This document shows, in pieces, positions 1 through 11,473 of a stretch of 64,000 nucleotides of DNA (position 1 is the first letter of the stretch; each line of letters opens with the position of its first letter). The notes under the pieces are model-generated. The model was not told the DNA's origin, did no database searches, and saw only the letters and a program-made list of their open reading frames with translations. The stretch is taken from positions 1 to 64,000 of the forward strand of contig UQBY01000005.1 in NCBI GenBank assembly GCA_900539375.1, given 5' to 3'. The stretch comes from an uncultured Clostridium sp. GTDB lineage: Bacteria > Bacillota > Clostridia > Clostridiales > Clostridiaceae. The translations under genes were made by a program, and so were the position numbers.

Positions 1-119
1 GTAGGTTGTTAGTAATAACTTCCAAACAGGAGTAGGATGAATGAGGAAGTTGGGTACAAATCTAATATTTTTTAAATATTATTAGATATTGATAAGTCCT
101 ACACAACGGAATTTAATTT
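1..119 (+). other. ruvA leader with nested inverted repeats
   Basis: No gene is visible here. The segment holds two clear inverted repeats: AACTTCC (17-23) with GGAAGTT (44-50), and ATCTAATA (60-67) with TATTAGAT (80-87). The extreme ends could also pair: GTAGG at 1-5 with CCTAC at 98-102. The second hairpin lacks a good T-tract, so it is not a convincing terminator. It may be the 3' part of a structured RNA or an intergenic region whose upstream part lies outside the window. The site before ruvA is weak (ACGGAA). Confidence 0.3.
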
Positions 120-725
120 ATGTATGAATACATAAAAGGAAAATATATAGGAATAAATAAAGATTATATAATAGTAGAGAACAATGGAATAGGATATAAA
201 ATTTTTACTTCAGGGGCTACTATGTCAGCTATGCCTAAAGCTGGAGAAGAAGTTCAGCTTTATTTAGAACAAATAGTAAGGGAAGACTTTATAGGCCTTT
301 ATGGATTTGAAACAAAAGAAGAATTAGAAATGTTTAAGCTTCTTTTAGGAATAAATGGAGTTGGGGCAAAGGCAGCTTTATCTTTATTATCTATTAGTAG
401 AATAAATAATCTTAAATATGCTATTATAACAGGTGATGATAAACAATTATGTAAGGCACCAGGAATAGGTAAAAAAACAGCAGGAAGAATAATATTAGAA
501 CTTAAAGACAAACTTTCTAAAGAAGATATGATAATAGATAGTGAAGGATTAGAAGAAATAAGTGGCAATAATGAAAATTATGCTATTAAGATGAATGAAG
601 CATTAGGTGCATTATTAGCTTTAGGTTATAGTGAAAAAGAAGCAGAACTTGCATTAAAGAAAGCTAATAAAGAAGAATCAGTAGAAAATATTATAAAAGA
701 ATGTTTAAAAAATCTTATGGGGTAA
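120..725 (+). CDS. ruvA: Holliday junction branch migration protein RuvA
   Basis: RuvA binds four-way DNA junctions as a tetramer and loads the RuvB motor during recombinational repair. The 201-residue protein has the family's usual length and order: an N-terminal OB fold (about 1-62), two helix-hairpin-helix motifs (INGVGAKAA at 78-86 and APGIGKKTA at 113-121), an acidic flexible linker near 132-153, and the small C-terminal RuvB-contact domain (about 155-201). The ATG at 120 has only a weak Shine-Dalgarno match. It is followed after 22 nt by ruvB, the standard ruvAB operon; ruvC is not adjacent, as is usual in clostridia. Confidence 0.97.
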   Translation: MYEYIKGKYIGINKDYIIVENNGIGYKIFTSGATMSAMPKAGEEVQLYLEQIVREDFIGLYGFETKEELEMFKLLLGINGVGAKAALSLLSISRINNLKYAIITGDDKQLCKAPGIGKKTAGRIILELKDKLSKEDMIIDSEGLEEISGNNENYAIKMNEALGALLALGYSEKEAELALKKANKEESVENIIKECLKNLMG

Positions 726-747
726 TTAAAAGAAGGGAGGGGGAGCT

Positions 748-1782
748 ATGGAAAGAATTATTACACCAGAGGAGCTAGAAGGAGATAGTCAGTTAAGTTT
801 AAGACCTCAAAAAATAAATGAATATATTGGCCAAGATAAGGTTAAAGAAAGGCTTAATATATTTATAAAAGCAGCTCAAAAAAGAAATGAAGCATTAGAC
901 CATGTACTTTTATATGGGCCTCCTGGTCTTGGAAAAACCACTTTAGCTAATATAATAGCAAAGGAAATGAAGGGAGATTTAAAAATTACATCAGGGCCTG
1001 CAATAGAAAGAGCAGGAGATTTAGCAGCTATTTTAACTACATTAAAAGATAATGATGTTTTATTTATTGATGAAATTCATAGATTAAATAGAAGTGTAGA
1101 AGAAATTTTATATCCAGCAATGGAAGATTATGCATTAGATATAGTAATAGGGAAAGGTGCAGCTGCAAAATCAATAAGATTAGATTTGCCTTCTTTTACT
1201 CTTATAGGAGCAACAACAAGAATAGGTATGCTTACTTCTCCTTTAAGAGATAGATTTGGAGTACTTTGTGCTATGGAATACTATACAATAGAACAACTTA
1301 AAGAAATAGTTATAAGAAGTGCTATGGTTTTAGGCTGTAATATTACAGAAGAGGGAGCAATTGAAATAGCAAAAAGGTCAAGAGGAACTCCAAGAGTAGC
1401 AAATAGATTATTAAAAAGAGTAAGGGATTATTCTCAAGTTTATTCTGATAATTTAATAAGTTTAAAAGAAGCAAAGGAAGCTTTAAATTTATTAGAAGTT
1501 GATAATGAAGGGTTTGATAAAGTTGATAATAAAATATTAGAAGCTATAATAGATAACTTTAATGGTGGACCTGTAGGAATTGAAACTTTATCATATTTTA
1601 TTGGAGAGGAACTTGGCACATTAGAAGATGTATATGAACCTTATCTTCTTCAAAAAGGTTTTATAGTAAGAACACCAAGAGGAAGGGTAGCAACAGAAAA
1701 AGCCTATAAACATTTAGGAAGAAGCATAGGAAAAAATAAAAATGTAATTAGTGAACAAAAAAGTTTTTTTAGTGAGGAGTAG
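748..1782 (+). CDS. ruvB: Holliday junction branch migration ATPase RuvB
   Basis: Hexameric AAA+ motor that drives branch migration with RuvA. The 344-residue protein has Walker [10 protein letters not shown] (57-65), Walker B with DEIH (108-111), the sensor segment GATTR followed by the RDRFG arginine-finger region (about 154-170), and a C-terminal winged helix ending in the conserved PRGR motif (about residue 311). The start has a strong GGAGGGGGAG site. The gene lies 22 nt after ruvA and 9 nt before queA, whose ribosome binding site is formed by the last codons of ruvB, so the three are probably translated from one mRNA. Confidence 0.98.
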   Translation: MERIITPEELEGDSQLSLRPQKINEYIGQDKVKERLNIFIKAAQKRNEALDHVLLYGPPGLGKTTLANIIAKEMKGDLKITSGPAIERAGDLAAILTTLKDNDVLFIDEIHRLNRSVEEILYPAMEDYALDIVIGKGAAAKSIRLDLPSFTLIGATTRIGMLTSPLRDRFGVLCAMEYYTIEQLKEIVIRSAMVLGCNITEEGAIEIAKRSRGTPRVANRLLKRVRDYSQVYSDNLISLKEAKEALNLLEVDNEGFDKVDNKILEAIIDNFNGGPVGIETLSYFIGEELGTLEDVYEPYLLQKGFIVRTPRGRVATEKAYKHLGRSIGKNKNVISEQKSFFSEE

Positions 1783-1791
1783 TGAATTTTA

Positions 1792-3989
<2,198 letters not shown>

Positions 3990-3992
3990 GTA

Positions 3993-4020
3993 TTGACAAA
4001 ATAATATAAAGCATTGTAAA
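3993..4020 (+). promoter_or_regulatory. possible promoter before yajC
   Basis: TTGACA at 3993-3998 is followed after 16 nt by TGTAAA (4015-4020), a weak -10. It would allow yajC and the following gene to be transcribed apart from queA-tgt. Confidence 0.35.
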
Positions 4021-4071
4021 CTTCTTAGAAAGAAGTGAAAGCTTTAAATTAAAGAAAGGAAGAGAAATGAA

Positions 4072-4356
4072 ATGGAAACCTTAATACAATTTATTCCAAT
4101 GATAGTAATCTTAATAGTTTTTTATTTAGTTATGATGCTACCAGAAAGAAAAAGAAGAAAAAAATATGATGAAATGTTAAATTCATTAAAGGTTAATGAT
4201 AAGGTTATGACTAGAGGAGGAGTTATTGGAAAAATAATAACTTTAGAAAATGATTCAATAATATTAGAATCTGGTCCTAATAAAGCAAGATTAAGATTTA
4301 CAAAGCAAGCGATATCAAGCAAAATTGATGAACAAGCTACAAAAAAGGAAGCTTAA
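4072..4356 (+). CDS. yajC: preprotein translocase subunit YajC
   Basis: Small single-pass inner-membrane protein that associates with SecDF in the Sec holo-translocon. The 94-residue protein has an N-terminal hydrophobic segment (about 6-24), then the family signature of a positively charged stretch ERKRRKKYDEML and the region SLKVNDKVMTRGGVIGKI (about 38-56). Its place between tgt and secD-secF is the common arrangement in Firmicutes. Confidence 0.95.
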   Translation: METLIQFIPMIVILIVFYLVMMLPERKRRKKYDEMLNSLKVNDKVMTRGGVIGKIITLENDSIILESGPNKARLRFTKQAISSKIDEQATKKEA

Positions 4357-4407
4357 TTAATAATTCCCTTTAGTATTTCATAAAATGAAATATTAGGGGG
4401 TGTTTTT

Positions 4408-4776
4408 ATGAAGGGACTTAAATTTTTAAAGTCATTATCAAAAGGATTAATACGTTCATTATTTTTAGTTTTATTATTTTTAATTATATTATCAGTTTTT
4501 ATGATGAAGATAGAAATAAGTGAAAAAAGCTACAAGATTCTTTATTCTATAATATTATCAATTTCATTAATTATAGGTGGAGTTTATGCCGCGAAGAAAA
4601 ATGAAAGTAAAGGTCTTTTAATAGGAATTATTTTAGGAGTAATTTTCTTTTTTTTAACTAACTTAATGGTTGGATTAATAAAAGGAAATGTGTTATTACA
4701 AGAAAATTTTTTAATATATTTAATATTGGATATATTTCTTGGTGGAGTCTCTGGAGTGTTAGGAGTAAATCTTTAA
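4408..4776 (+). CDS. TIGR04086-type small membrane protein
   Basis: A 122-residue protein with about four hydrophobic helices (roughly 14-31, 43-61, 70-90 and 102-120) and no enzymatic motif. Proteins of this size and topology between yajC and secD are characteristic of clostridia and are grouped as TIGR04086; I assign it by context and topology, not by a catalytic signature. The start has a GGGGGTG-type site (about 4395-4401). Function is unknown. In many clostridia the six-cysteine peptide (scfA) and its radical-SAM maturase (scfB) sit next to this gene; they are absent here. Confidence 0.75.
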   Translation: MKGLKFLKSLSKGLIRSLFLVLLFLIILSVFMMKIEISEKSYKILYSIILSISLIIGGVYAAKKNESKGLLIGIILGVIFFFLTNLMVGLIKGNVLLQENFLIYLILDIFLGGVSGVLGVNL

Positions 4777-4862
4777 ATAAGATTTACTCTAGCACTACTA
4801 TAAAACGTTTTCTTATTTTTTAGTATAGAAAAATAAAAAATCTTTATTCGATAAAAGTCCTG

Positions 4863-4871
4863 TGGTATAAT
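4863..4871 (+). promoter_or_regulatory. extended -10 promoter for secD
   Basis: TGG followed by TATAAT (4866-4871) forms an extended -10 element; the -35 position (TTTATT, 4843-4848) is poor. It lies about 40 nt before the secD start. Confidence 0.45.
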
Positions 4872-4912
4872 AACTTGTGTGTTGTGAATTTCTAATACTG
4901 AGGAGGATATAT

Positions 4913-6166
4913 ATGAAGACAAAAGGTAAAAGTTCAATTTTATTCATATTGTGCATTTTATTTATTTGTGGCTTTGCTTTTGTAGGATATAAAGGCATTG
5001 AAATTGCAGGATATGAATTTAGACCTTTTAGCAAAACAATAACTAGAGGGTTAGATTTACAAGGAGGAGTTTCTGTAGTAATGGAAATACAAGATGCTGA
5101 CTCTGTTGATAATCTAAGTGAAAAATTAGAACAAGTAAAAGAGCAATTAGCAGTAAGAGTAAACAAAGTAGGTGTTGCTGAAACCGTTGTATCAACAGAA
5201 GGAGATAGAAGAGTAAGAATTGACATTCCAGGACAATATGATTCAGCAAGTATTATTGAAAATTTAAGTAAATCAGGAGAATTAACTTTTGTTTCTCCAG
5301 ATGAAGATGTTATTTTAACTGGAGATGATGTAAAAAAAGCATCAGTTACTTATGACTCTACAACAAACAAGCCACAAGTTTCATTAGAATTAAATGATAG
5401 TGGAAAAACTAAGTTTGCAGAAGCTACAGAAAAATATATGGGCAAGCAAATTTCAATAAAAATGGATGATGAAACAATAAGTAGTCCAACTGTACAAGCT
5501 GTTATTTCAGATGGAAATGCTGTAATAACAGGTAGTGGAAGTGTTACAGAGTCAAAAAGCTTAGCAGCTGTAATAAATGCTGGTGCATTACCTGTAACAA
5601 TAAAACAAGTATCATTACAAACAGTAGGAGCACAACTTGGCGAAACTGCTCTTCCAAATGCAGTAAAGGCAGGATTTATAGGGGTAGCATTAATATTCTT
5701 ATTTTTAATAATTTATTATAGAGTTCCAGGATTTCTTGCAAGTTTAGCATTAACTTTATTTATATGTTTAGTTTTATTTATATTTGAAGAAATAGGAACA
5801 ACTCTAACCTTACCAGGAATTGCAGGCTTCTTGCTTACAATTGGTATGGCAGTAGATGCAAATGTACTTATATTTGAAAGAATACGAGAAGAAGTTAAAA
5901 AAGGCGTATCAAGCAAAACTGCAGTTCAAAGAGGTTTTGAAAATGCTATGTCTTCAATAGTGGATTCAAATGTTACAACTATAATAGCAGCATTAGTTCT
6001 TTATTTCCTTGGTTCAGGTTCTGTAAAGGGATTTGCTATAACTTTAATGATAGGTATCATAGTAAGTTTATTTACAGCATTATTTGTAACTAAATTCCTT
6101 ATGAACCGTGCAGTAGAAATGGGGCTATTAAAGAAGCCATCTTGTTTCGGTGTAAAGAGGGGGTAG
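4913..6166 (+). CDS. secD: protein translocase subunit SecD
   Basis: RND-type membrane protein that, with SecF, uses the proton motive force to help pull secreted proteins across the membrane. The start is ATG 4913, preceded at 6-nt spacing by AGGAGG (4901-4906); upstream GTG 4877 would run through that site and is rejected. The 417-residue product has an N-terminal helix, a periplasmic-type loop beginning with the D1 signature TRGLDLQGG, and six-helix C-terminal half with the FLLTIGMAVDANVLIFERIREE motif. It is short for the family, as in other clostridia. secF begins 4 nt after its stop. Confidence 0.96.
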   Translation: MKTKGKSSILFILCILFICGFAFVGYKGIEIAGYEFRPFSKTITRGLDLQGGVSVVMEIQDADSVDNLSEKLEQVKEQLAVRVNKVGVAETVVSTEGDRRVRIDIPGQYDSASIIENLSKSGELTFVSPDEDVILTGDDVKKASVTYDSTTNKPQVSLELNDSGKTKFAEATEKYMGKQISIKMDDETISSPTVQAVISDGNAVITGSGSVTESKSLAAVINAGALPVTIKQVSLQTVGAQLGETALPNAVKAGFIGVALIFLFLIIYYRVPGFLASLALTLFICLVLFIFEEIGTTLTLPGIAGFLLTIGMAVDANVLIFERIREEVKKGVSSKTAVQRGFENAMSSIVDSNVTTIIAALVLYFLGSGSVKGFAITLMIGIIVSLFTALFVTKFLMNRAVEMGLLKKPSCFGVKRG

Positions 6167-6170
6167 AATG

Positions 6171-7043
6171 ATGCTAAAGGTAGTAGAAAAGAAAAAAATA
6201 TGGTTTTCAATATCAGCTATTGTAATTTTAATAGGAATAGGATTTATGGTCTTTAAAGGACTAAACTTAGGTATTGACTTTGCAGGAGGAACAAGTGTTG
6301 TTTTTGAGTTTGGTGGAGATTTTGATAAAGCAGAAGTAGATAAAATGGTTAAAGAGTATGCTAAAGATCCTGTAACAAATACAATAAATGATACTCAATA
6401 TGAAGTAAAGTCAAAGGATTTTCCAAATGATAAGGTTACTGAATTTGTTAAAGAATTAAAAGAAAAATATGATACAATGCCTGAAGAAGATTCAAAAGTT
6501 ATAGTTTCACAAGATGAAGTTGGAGCATCAATAGGAAAAGACCTTACAAAAAGTTCATTAATAGCATTAGCAGTAGCCTTTGTTGCAATGCTTATATATA
6601 TTGCTATAAGATTTGAATTTAAGTTTGGTATAGCTGCTTTAACAGCTCTAATTCATGATGTTTTAATAACATTAAGTGTATATGCTATATTTAGAATTTC
6701 AGTTAATTCACCATTTATAGCAGCTATATTAACCATTGTAGGTTATTCAATTAATGCCACAATAGTTATATTTGATAGAATAAGAGAAAATAGAAAAGCA
6801 AATAGAAGAGCTGATGTTAATGAAATTACAAATAAGAGTATAAGTCAAACTATGGCAAGATCAATAAATACAACATTAACAACATTATTTACAATAGTTG
6901 CAGTATTTATATTTGTACCAAGTGTTAGAGAATTTTCATTCCCAATAATAATTGGTATTTTATCAGGTCTTTATTCATCAATAACAATAGCACCATCAGT
7001 TTGGACTTTATTAGAAAAAAAGAATAAAAAAAGTGCTAAATAA
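6171..7043 (+). CDS. secF: protein translocase subunit SecF
   Basis: Partner of SecD. The protein has an N-terminal transmembrane helix, the FxGLNLGIDFAGGT signature (about 24-38), a loop, and a five-helix domain with the GYSINATIVIFDRIREN motif. Two in-frame ATGs (6168, 6171) are adjacent; 6171 has better spacing (7 nt) to the GAGGGGG site at 6157-6163, which overlaps the end of secD. About 290 residues, normal. A terminator hairpin follows at 7061. Confidence 0.96.
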   Translation: MLKVVEKKKIWFSISAIVILIGIGFMVFKGLNLGIDFAGGTSVVFEFGGDFDKAEVDKMVKEYAKDPVTNTINDTQYEVKSKDFPNDKVTEFVKELKEKYDTMPEEDSKVIVSQDEVGASIGKDLTKSSLIALAVAFVAMLIYIAIRFEFKFGIAALTALIHDVLITLSVYAIFRISVNSPFIAAILTIVGYSINATIVIFDRIRENRKANRRADVNEITNKSISQTMARSINTTLTTLFTIVAVFIFVPSVREFSFPIIIGILSGLYSSITIAPSVWTLLEKKNKKSAK

Positions 7044-7060
7044 TTTTAGTTCATAACACC

Positions 7061-7100
7061 AATAAGTGAAGTAGGAAATTTCTATTTCACTTATTTTTCT
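7061..7100 (+). terminator. terminator after secF
   Basis: AATAAGTGAA (7061-7070) pairs with TTCACTTATT (7086-7095), extended inside by TAG/CTA, and is followed by a T-run. Confidence 0.8.
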
Positions 7101-7213
7101 TTGAAAAAATGTATATTTAATTTGGTTTTTCTTTAATATAAGAAAAAGAATTGATATTATTATAAAATTAAATTATAATATACTTGTTTTCTTATTTTAT
7201 GGAGGAGTGAATC

Positions 7214-8080
7214 ATGAGTAATTTTTGGAATAGTATATATTATCCAAATTACATATCAGGATATAATCCCTTCTTGCTTAAACATATGAATAAAGCTATA
7301 GAAAAATTAGTTGATGCTATTAACAATAGAAAAAAAATAGTAGTCTATGGAATATCAAATGTAGATGGTATATGTGCGATTTCATCATTAACCTTACTTT
7401 TAAGATACTTAAATGCAGATGTAGAGTATTTAGTTCATGATGAAATAAAATCAAGAAAAATTGATTGTAGAGCACTTAAAGATAACATAGATTTTCTAGG
7501 AACTGATTTACTTATAACTTTAGGCGTAGATTTAAAAGGCCAAGAAGAGTTAAAACTTTGTGAAAAGTTAGGGATAGATTTTGTTATATTAGAGAACAAA
7601 AAAACTGATATTGAAAAAAAATACATTTATATAAATCCAAATCAAAAAGGGTGCCAGTATAGATATAAAAATTTATCTTTAAGTGAAGTAACCTTTAAGC
7701 TTATGCAATCTATAGCAATTTACTATAGCTTAAAAAGCATAAATAAGTATCTTGACCTTATTACTATAGGGTCAAAGTGGCTAGAACTTCCAGCAAAGGG
7801 TGAAAATGCTGTCATTCTTAAAGAAGGTAAAAAGTTTTTAGTTGGCACTAATAATTATGGACTAAGAGCAATAATGGATTTTAATAAAATAATAGATTTA
7901 AATGATGAAAATATACTTAGAATTATAGAATTTATAACTCCTTCAGTAAATCCAGTAGGCGTATTGGGAAATTCTAAAATAGTAGTGGAACTATTAACTA
8001 CAGATGATAAAGATAGAGCAGAACAAATAGTTAAGTATTTACATTCATTAAATAGAAAAAATGAAATAGATATATTATAA
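7214..8080 (+). CDS. degenerate DHH-family (RecJ-like) protein, probably not catalytic
   Basis: A 288-residue protein in the slot between secF and apt where clostridia usually carry full-length recJ (about 580 residues or more). It keeps the fold pattern of the RecJ DHH domain: a motif-I position YGISNVDGI (45-53; RecJ has DYDVDGI), a motif-II position LITLGVD (100-106), and the NPNQKGCQY...[10 protein letters not shown] segment (141-164). The defining DHH triad is replaced by LEN (about 126-128), the first metal-binding aspartates are lost, and the DHHA1 and OB domains are missing. The reading frame is intact and has a good GGAGG site, so it looks maintained. It may bind DNA or nucleotides, or be a scaffold; nuclease activity seems unlikely. 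Confidence 0.65.
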   Translation: MSNFWNSIYYPNYISGYNPFLLKHMNKAIEKLVDAINNRKKIVVYGISNVDGICAISSLTLLLRYLNADVEYLVHDEIKSRKIDCRALKDNIDFLGTDLLITLGVDLKGQEELKLCEKLGIDFVILENKKTDIEKKYIYINPNQKGCQYRYKNLSLSEVTFKLMQSIAIYYSLKSINKYLDLITIGSKWLELPAKGENAVILKEGKKFLVGTNNYGLRAIMDFNKIIDLNDENILRIIEFITPSVNPVGVLGNSKIVVELLTTDDKDRAEQIVKYLHSLNRKNEIDIL

Positions 8081-8096
8081 TTGTGGAGGAATTACT

Positions 8097-8615
8097 ATGG
8101 ATTTAAAAGATAAAATTAGAGTTATTGAAGGCTTTCCTCATGAAGGAATAAGTTTTAAAGACATAACAACATTAATACAAGATAAAGAAGCTCTTAAAGA
8201 GGCTATAGACCAAATAGTAGAACATTTAAAAGATAAAAATATAGATATTATAGTAGCACCAGAAGCTAGAGGATTTATATTTGGTGTACCAGTAGCTTAT
8301 GCATTAGGTGCAGGATTTGTTCCAGTAAGGAAAAAAGGTAAATTACCTGGAGAAACTTTAGAAATAAGCTATGGTTTAGAGTATGGTTCAGATGTATTAC
8401 AAATTCATAAAGATTCAATAAAAAAAGGACAAAGAGTTGCTATAATAGATGATTTATTAGCAACAGGAGGAACTACTGAAGCTGCTATAAAACTTATAAA
8501 AAAAGCAGAAGCAGAAATTGTTTCTTTAGATTTTGTTGTTGAACTTACAGGACTTAATGGAAGAGAAAAATTTAAAGACTTTGATGTATTTAGTTTAGTA
8601 GATTATGAATTTTAA
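8097..8615 (+). CDS. apt: adenine phosphoribosyltransferase
   Basis: Purine salvage enzyme that makes AMP from adenine and PRPP. The 172-residue length is typical. Visible are the type I PRTase PRPP-binding motif [14 protein letters not shown] (about 119-132), the [11 protein letters not shown] block near 53-63, and the [12 protein letters not shown] flexible-loop region. The ribosome binding site GGAGG sits 8-9 nt before ATG. It starts 16 nt after the DHH gene and ends in a strong terminator, separating it from relA. Confidence 0.97.
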   Translation: MDLKDKIRVIEGFPHEGISFKDITTLIQDKEALKEAIDQIVEHLKDKNIDIIVAPEARGFIFGVPVAYALGAGFVPVRKKGKLPGETLEISYGLEYGSDVLQIHKDSIKKGQRVAIIDDLLATGGTTEAAIKLIKKAEAEIVSLDFVVELTGLNGREKFKDFDVFSLVDYEF

Positions 8616-8640
8616 AAAAGTGGCTAAAGCCACTTTTTTA
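8614..8640 (+). terminator. terminator after apt
   Basis: AAAAAAGTGGC and GCCACTTTTTT form a hairpin around a TAAA loop, with a T-run; it overlaps the apt stop codon. Confidence 0.9.
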
Positions 8641-8692
8641 TTTAATAAAAATTTATATTAATTGTTAAAATAGACTTTTTATTTTCTTAAAG

Positions 8693-8721
8693 TTGAAAAA
8701 GAAAACATAATAATATATAAT
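8693..8721 (+). promoter_or_regulatory. relA promoter
   Basis: TTGAAA (8693-8698), 17-nt spacer, TATAAT (8716-8721). Predicted transcription start is near 8728, only about 6 nt before a strong hairpin at 8734-8757. Confidence 0.75.
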
Positions 8722-8733
8722 GTTTAAATAAAC

Positions 8734-8757
8734 AATAGCTGGTTTTTACCAGCTATT
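8734..8757 (+). promoter_or_regulatory. 5'-proximal hairpin in the relA leader
   Basis: Perfect 10-bp stem AATAGCTGGT (8734-8743) with ACCAGCTATT (8748-8757) and a TTTT loop. There is no T-tract after it, so it is not a terminator. Its place at the expected mRNA 5' end suggests a transcript-stabilising hairpin or a protein-binding palindrome. Confidence 0.6.
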
Positions 8758-8794
8758 ATCAGTTAAAAATAAAGCTTAAGGGGAGATAGTCTGT

Positions 8795-10996
8795 ATGAGT
8801 GATAAATTAATTGATGATTTAATTGACAACATAAAAGAAAATAAATTAAATGTTAATTTAGACATTATAAATAAAGCTTATAATTTTGCTAAAGTAAAAC
8901 ATGGAAATCAAATTAGAAAATCAGGAGAGCCTTATATAATTCATCCAGTTGCTGTAGCTAAGATACTTGTAGAGATGGGGATGGATACAAGTACTATAGC
9001 AGCAGGACTTCTTCATGATGTTTTAGAAGATACTAGTTGTACTTTTGAAACAATGGAAAAAGAATTTAATTTAGAAATTGCAAAGCTTGTAGATGGAGTT
9101 ACAAAGCTTACAAAATTTGAGTATAAATCAAAGGAAGAACAACAAGCAGACAATGTAAGAAAAATGCTTCTTGCTATGGCAGAAGATATAAGAGTTATAA
9201 TAATAAAACTAGCAGATAGACTTCATAATTTAAGAACTTTAGAATATATGACTAAAGAGAAACAAATGCAAAAAGCAAAAGAAACTCTTGATATTTATGC
9301 ACCCTTAGCTCACAGATTAGGTATGTCTAAAATAAAATGGGAATTAGAAGATTTATCCTTTAGATACCTTCATGAAAAAGAATATTATGATTTAGTAAAT
9401 GCAATAGCAGAAAAAAGAACTGAAAGAGAAGAATATACAGCTAAAGTTGTTAATGAACTATTAGAAAGACTTCAAGAGGCAGGAATAGATGCTGAAATAG
9501 ATGGAAGACCAAAGCATTTTTATAGTATATATAGAAAAATGATAAAGAAAAATAAAACCTTAGATCAAATATTTGATTTAATAGCAGTAAGGGTTTTAGT
9601 AAATTCAGTTAAAGATTGCTATGGTGTTCTTGGAATAGTACATACAATTTTTAAACCAATACCAGGAAGATTTAAAGATTACATAGCAATGCCAAAACCT
9701 AATATGTATCAATCATTACATACAACAGTAATTGGAAAAGGTGGAAGGCCTTTTGAAATACAAATAAGAACCTTTGATATGCATAAAACAGCTGAATATG
9801 GTATAGCTGCCCATTGGAAATATAAAGAGGGAGATAATAGCACAGTAAGTAAGGAAAAAGATTTTGATAAAAAATTAGTATGGCTTAGAGATATGCTTGA
9901 ATGGCAAAAGGATACTTCAGATGCTCATGAATTTATAGAGGATTTTAAAATAGACCTTTTTTCAGATGAAGTATTTGTTTTTACTCCTAAAGGAGTAGTA
10001 ATAAATTTAGCAAGTGGAAGTACACCTATAGATTTTGCTTATAGAATACATACTGATGTAGGAAATAAGTGTGTAATGGCAAAGGTTAATGGAAAGGTTG
10101 TTCCATTAGATTATAAGCTAAAAACTGGAGAAATTGTTGAAATAATCACTTCAAACAGTTCTAAAGGTCCTAGTATGAACTGGCTAAATTATGCAAAGAG
10201 TAATCAGGCTAGAAGTAAAATAAGAGCTTGGTTTAAAAAGGCTAATAGAGAAGAAAATATAAATAAGGGAAAAGAAATACTAGAAAAAGAATTAAAGAAA
10301 TATTCTGTTTCCTTTAATGAAATTGCTAAAGGAGAAGCTTATGAAAGGCTTCAAAAGAAATATAATTTTCATAATTTAGATGAATTATATGCAGGGTTAG
10401 GTAGTGGAATTATTCCAATATTAACTTTCATGTCAAAGCTAAGAGAAGGAAATCTTCATGAAAAACCTACTGATGAAGAAATTACAAAGGAAATAGAAGA
10501 AAAAAATGAAAAACACACTAAGGAAAAGGAAGTTGTAAAAACTAAGTCTGGAATTATAATAAAGGGAGAAAATAACCTTTTATATAGACTTGCAAGGTGT
10601 TGTACTCCAGTTCCAGGAGATGATGTTTTAGGATATATAACAAAAGGAAGAGGAGTATCAATTCATAGAAAGGATTGTATAAATTTAATCTCTTTAATAA
10701 AGCATGACCCAGAAAAGGTTGTGGAAGTAAGTTGGGGAGAAAAAGAAGCAAAATCCTCTTATATTGCAGAGATAAAAATAAAAACAGATGATTCTGTAGG
10801 ATTAATAAGTGATGTTAGTAAAACAATAAGTGATTGTGGATTAAACATAGTAGCCCTTAATGCAAATTCTCAAAGTGCAAATAAAGCTATAATGACAGTT
10901 AAAGTTGAAATAAAGGCAATAGACCAATTAAAAGAACTAATGAAAAAGATAAGAAAAATTAAAGGTGTTACAGAAGTATTTAGAATGAATAATTAA
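8795..10996 (+). CDS. relA: bifunctional (p)ppGpp synthetase/hydrolase, RelA/SpoT family
   Basis: Makes and degrades the stringent-response alarmone (p)ppGpp. The 733-residue protein shows the full domain order: HD hydrolase domain (HPVAVAKILVEM and LLHDVLEDT around residues 51-77, conserved so hydrolysis is expected), synthetase domain (FDLIAVRVLV, GRFKDYIAMPKPNMYQSLHTTV around 263-310), TGS domain (VFVFTPKGVVINLASGSTPIDFAYRIH near 395), and a C-terminal ACT domain (about 655-733). Translation starts at ATG after a GGGGAGATAG site. It follows a dedicated promoter and leader hairpin, and dtd starts 12 nt downstream, a widespread pairing. Confidence 0.97.
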   Translation: MSDKLIDDLIDNIKENKLNVNLDIINKAYNFAKVKHGNQIRKSGEPYIIHPVAVAKILVEMGMDTSTIAAGLLHDVLEDTSCTFETMEKEFNLEIAKLVDGVTKLTKFEYKSKEEQQADNVRKMLLAMAEDIRVIIIKLADRLHNLRTLEYMTKEKQMQKAKETLDIYAPLAHRLGMSKIKWELEDLSFRYLHEKEYYDLVNAIAEKRTEREEYTAKVVNELLERLQEAGIDAEIDGRPKHFYSIYRKMIKKNKTLDQIFDLIAVRVLVNSVKDCYGVLGIVHTIFKPIPGRFKDYIAMPKPNMYQSLHTTVIGKGGRPFEIQIRTFDMHKTAEYGIAAHWKYKEGDNSTVSKEKDFDKKLVWLRDMLEWQKDTSDAHEFIEDFKIDLFSDEVFVFTPKGVVINLASGSTPIDFAYRIHTDVGNKCVMAKVNGKVVPLDYKLKTGEIVEIITSNSSKGPSMNWLNYAKSNQARSKIRAWFKKANREENINKGKEILEKELKKYSVSFNEIAKGEAYERLQKKYNFHNLDELYAGLGSGIIPILTFMSKLREGNLHEKPTDEEITKEIEEKNEKHTKEKEVVKTKSGIIIKGENNLLYRLARCCTPVPGDDVLGYITKGRGVSIHRKDCINLISLIKHDPEKVVEVSWGEKEAKSSYIAEIKIKTDDSVGLISDVSKTISDCGLNIVALNANSQSANKAIMTVKVEIKAIDQLKELMKKIRKIKGVTEVFRMNN

Positions 10997-11008
10997 GGAA
11001 GTGTAAAT

Positions 11009-11458
11009 TTGAGAGTAGTAGTTCAAAGAGTTACTTCTTCTAAGGTTGTTGTAGATGGAAAGACAATTGGAGAAATAAAAAAAGGTTTTAATCTCCTTAT
11101 TGGAATTTCAAAGGAGGATACAATAGAAGATTTAAAATATATAAAAGACAAAGTTGTAAATTTAAGAGTTTTTGAAGATGAAAATGATAAATTAAACCTT
11201 TCTCTTCTTGATATAAAAGGGGAAATTTTAGTTATTTCTCAATTTACTCTTTATGGAGATTGTAGAAAAGGAAGAAGACCAAACTTTATGAATGCAATGG
11301 GAGGCAAAGAGGCAGAAAAACTTTATGAAGTTTTTGTTAATCTCCTTAAAGAAACAGGATTAAAAGTAGAAACTGGAGAATTTGGTGCTGATATGAAAGT
11401 TGATATTCAAAATGATGGCCCAGTTACAATTTTAATTGATAGTAAAAAGAATTTTTAA
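11009..11458 (+). CDS. dtd: D-aminoacyl-tRNA deacylase
   Basis: Removes D-amino acids mischarged on tRNA. The 149-residue protein carries the two family signatures, SQFTLYGDCRKGRRPNF (about 77-93) and the C-terminal NDGPVT motif near 135-140. The start is TTG 11009 after an AAGGAAGTG site. It lies 12 nt after relA and 15 nt before the next gene, so it is in the relA operon. Confidence 0.96.
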   Translation: MRVVVQRVTSSKVVVDGKTIGEIKKGFNLLIGISKEDTIEDLKYIKDKVVNLRVFEDENDKLNLSLLDIKGEILVISQFTLYGDCRKGRRPNFMNAMGGKEAEKLYEVFVNLLKETGLKVETGEFGADMKVDIQNDGPVTILIDSKKNF

Positions 11459-11473
11459 AAGGAGATGTAAAAA

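Noticed and set aside
4777..4912. Six-cysteine peptide (scfA) gene between the TIGR04086 gene and secD
   Set aside because: No frame with a cysteine-rich ~46-residue product is present.
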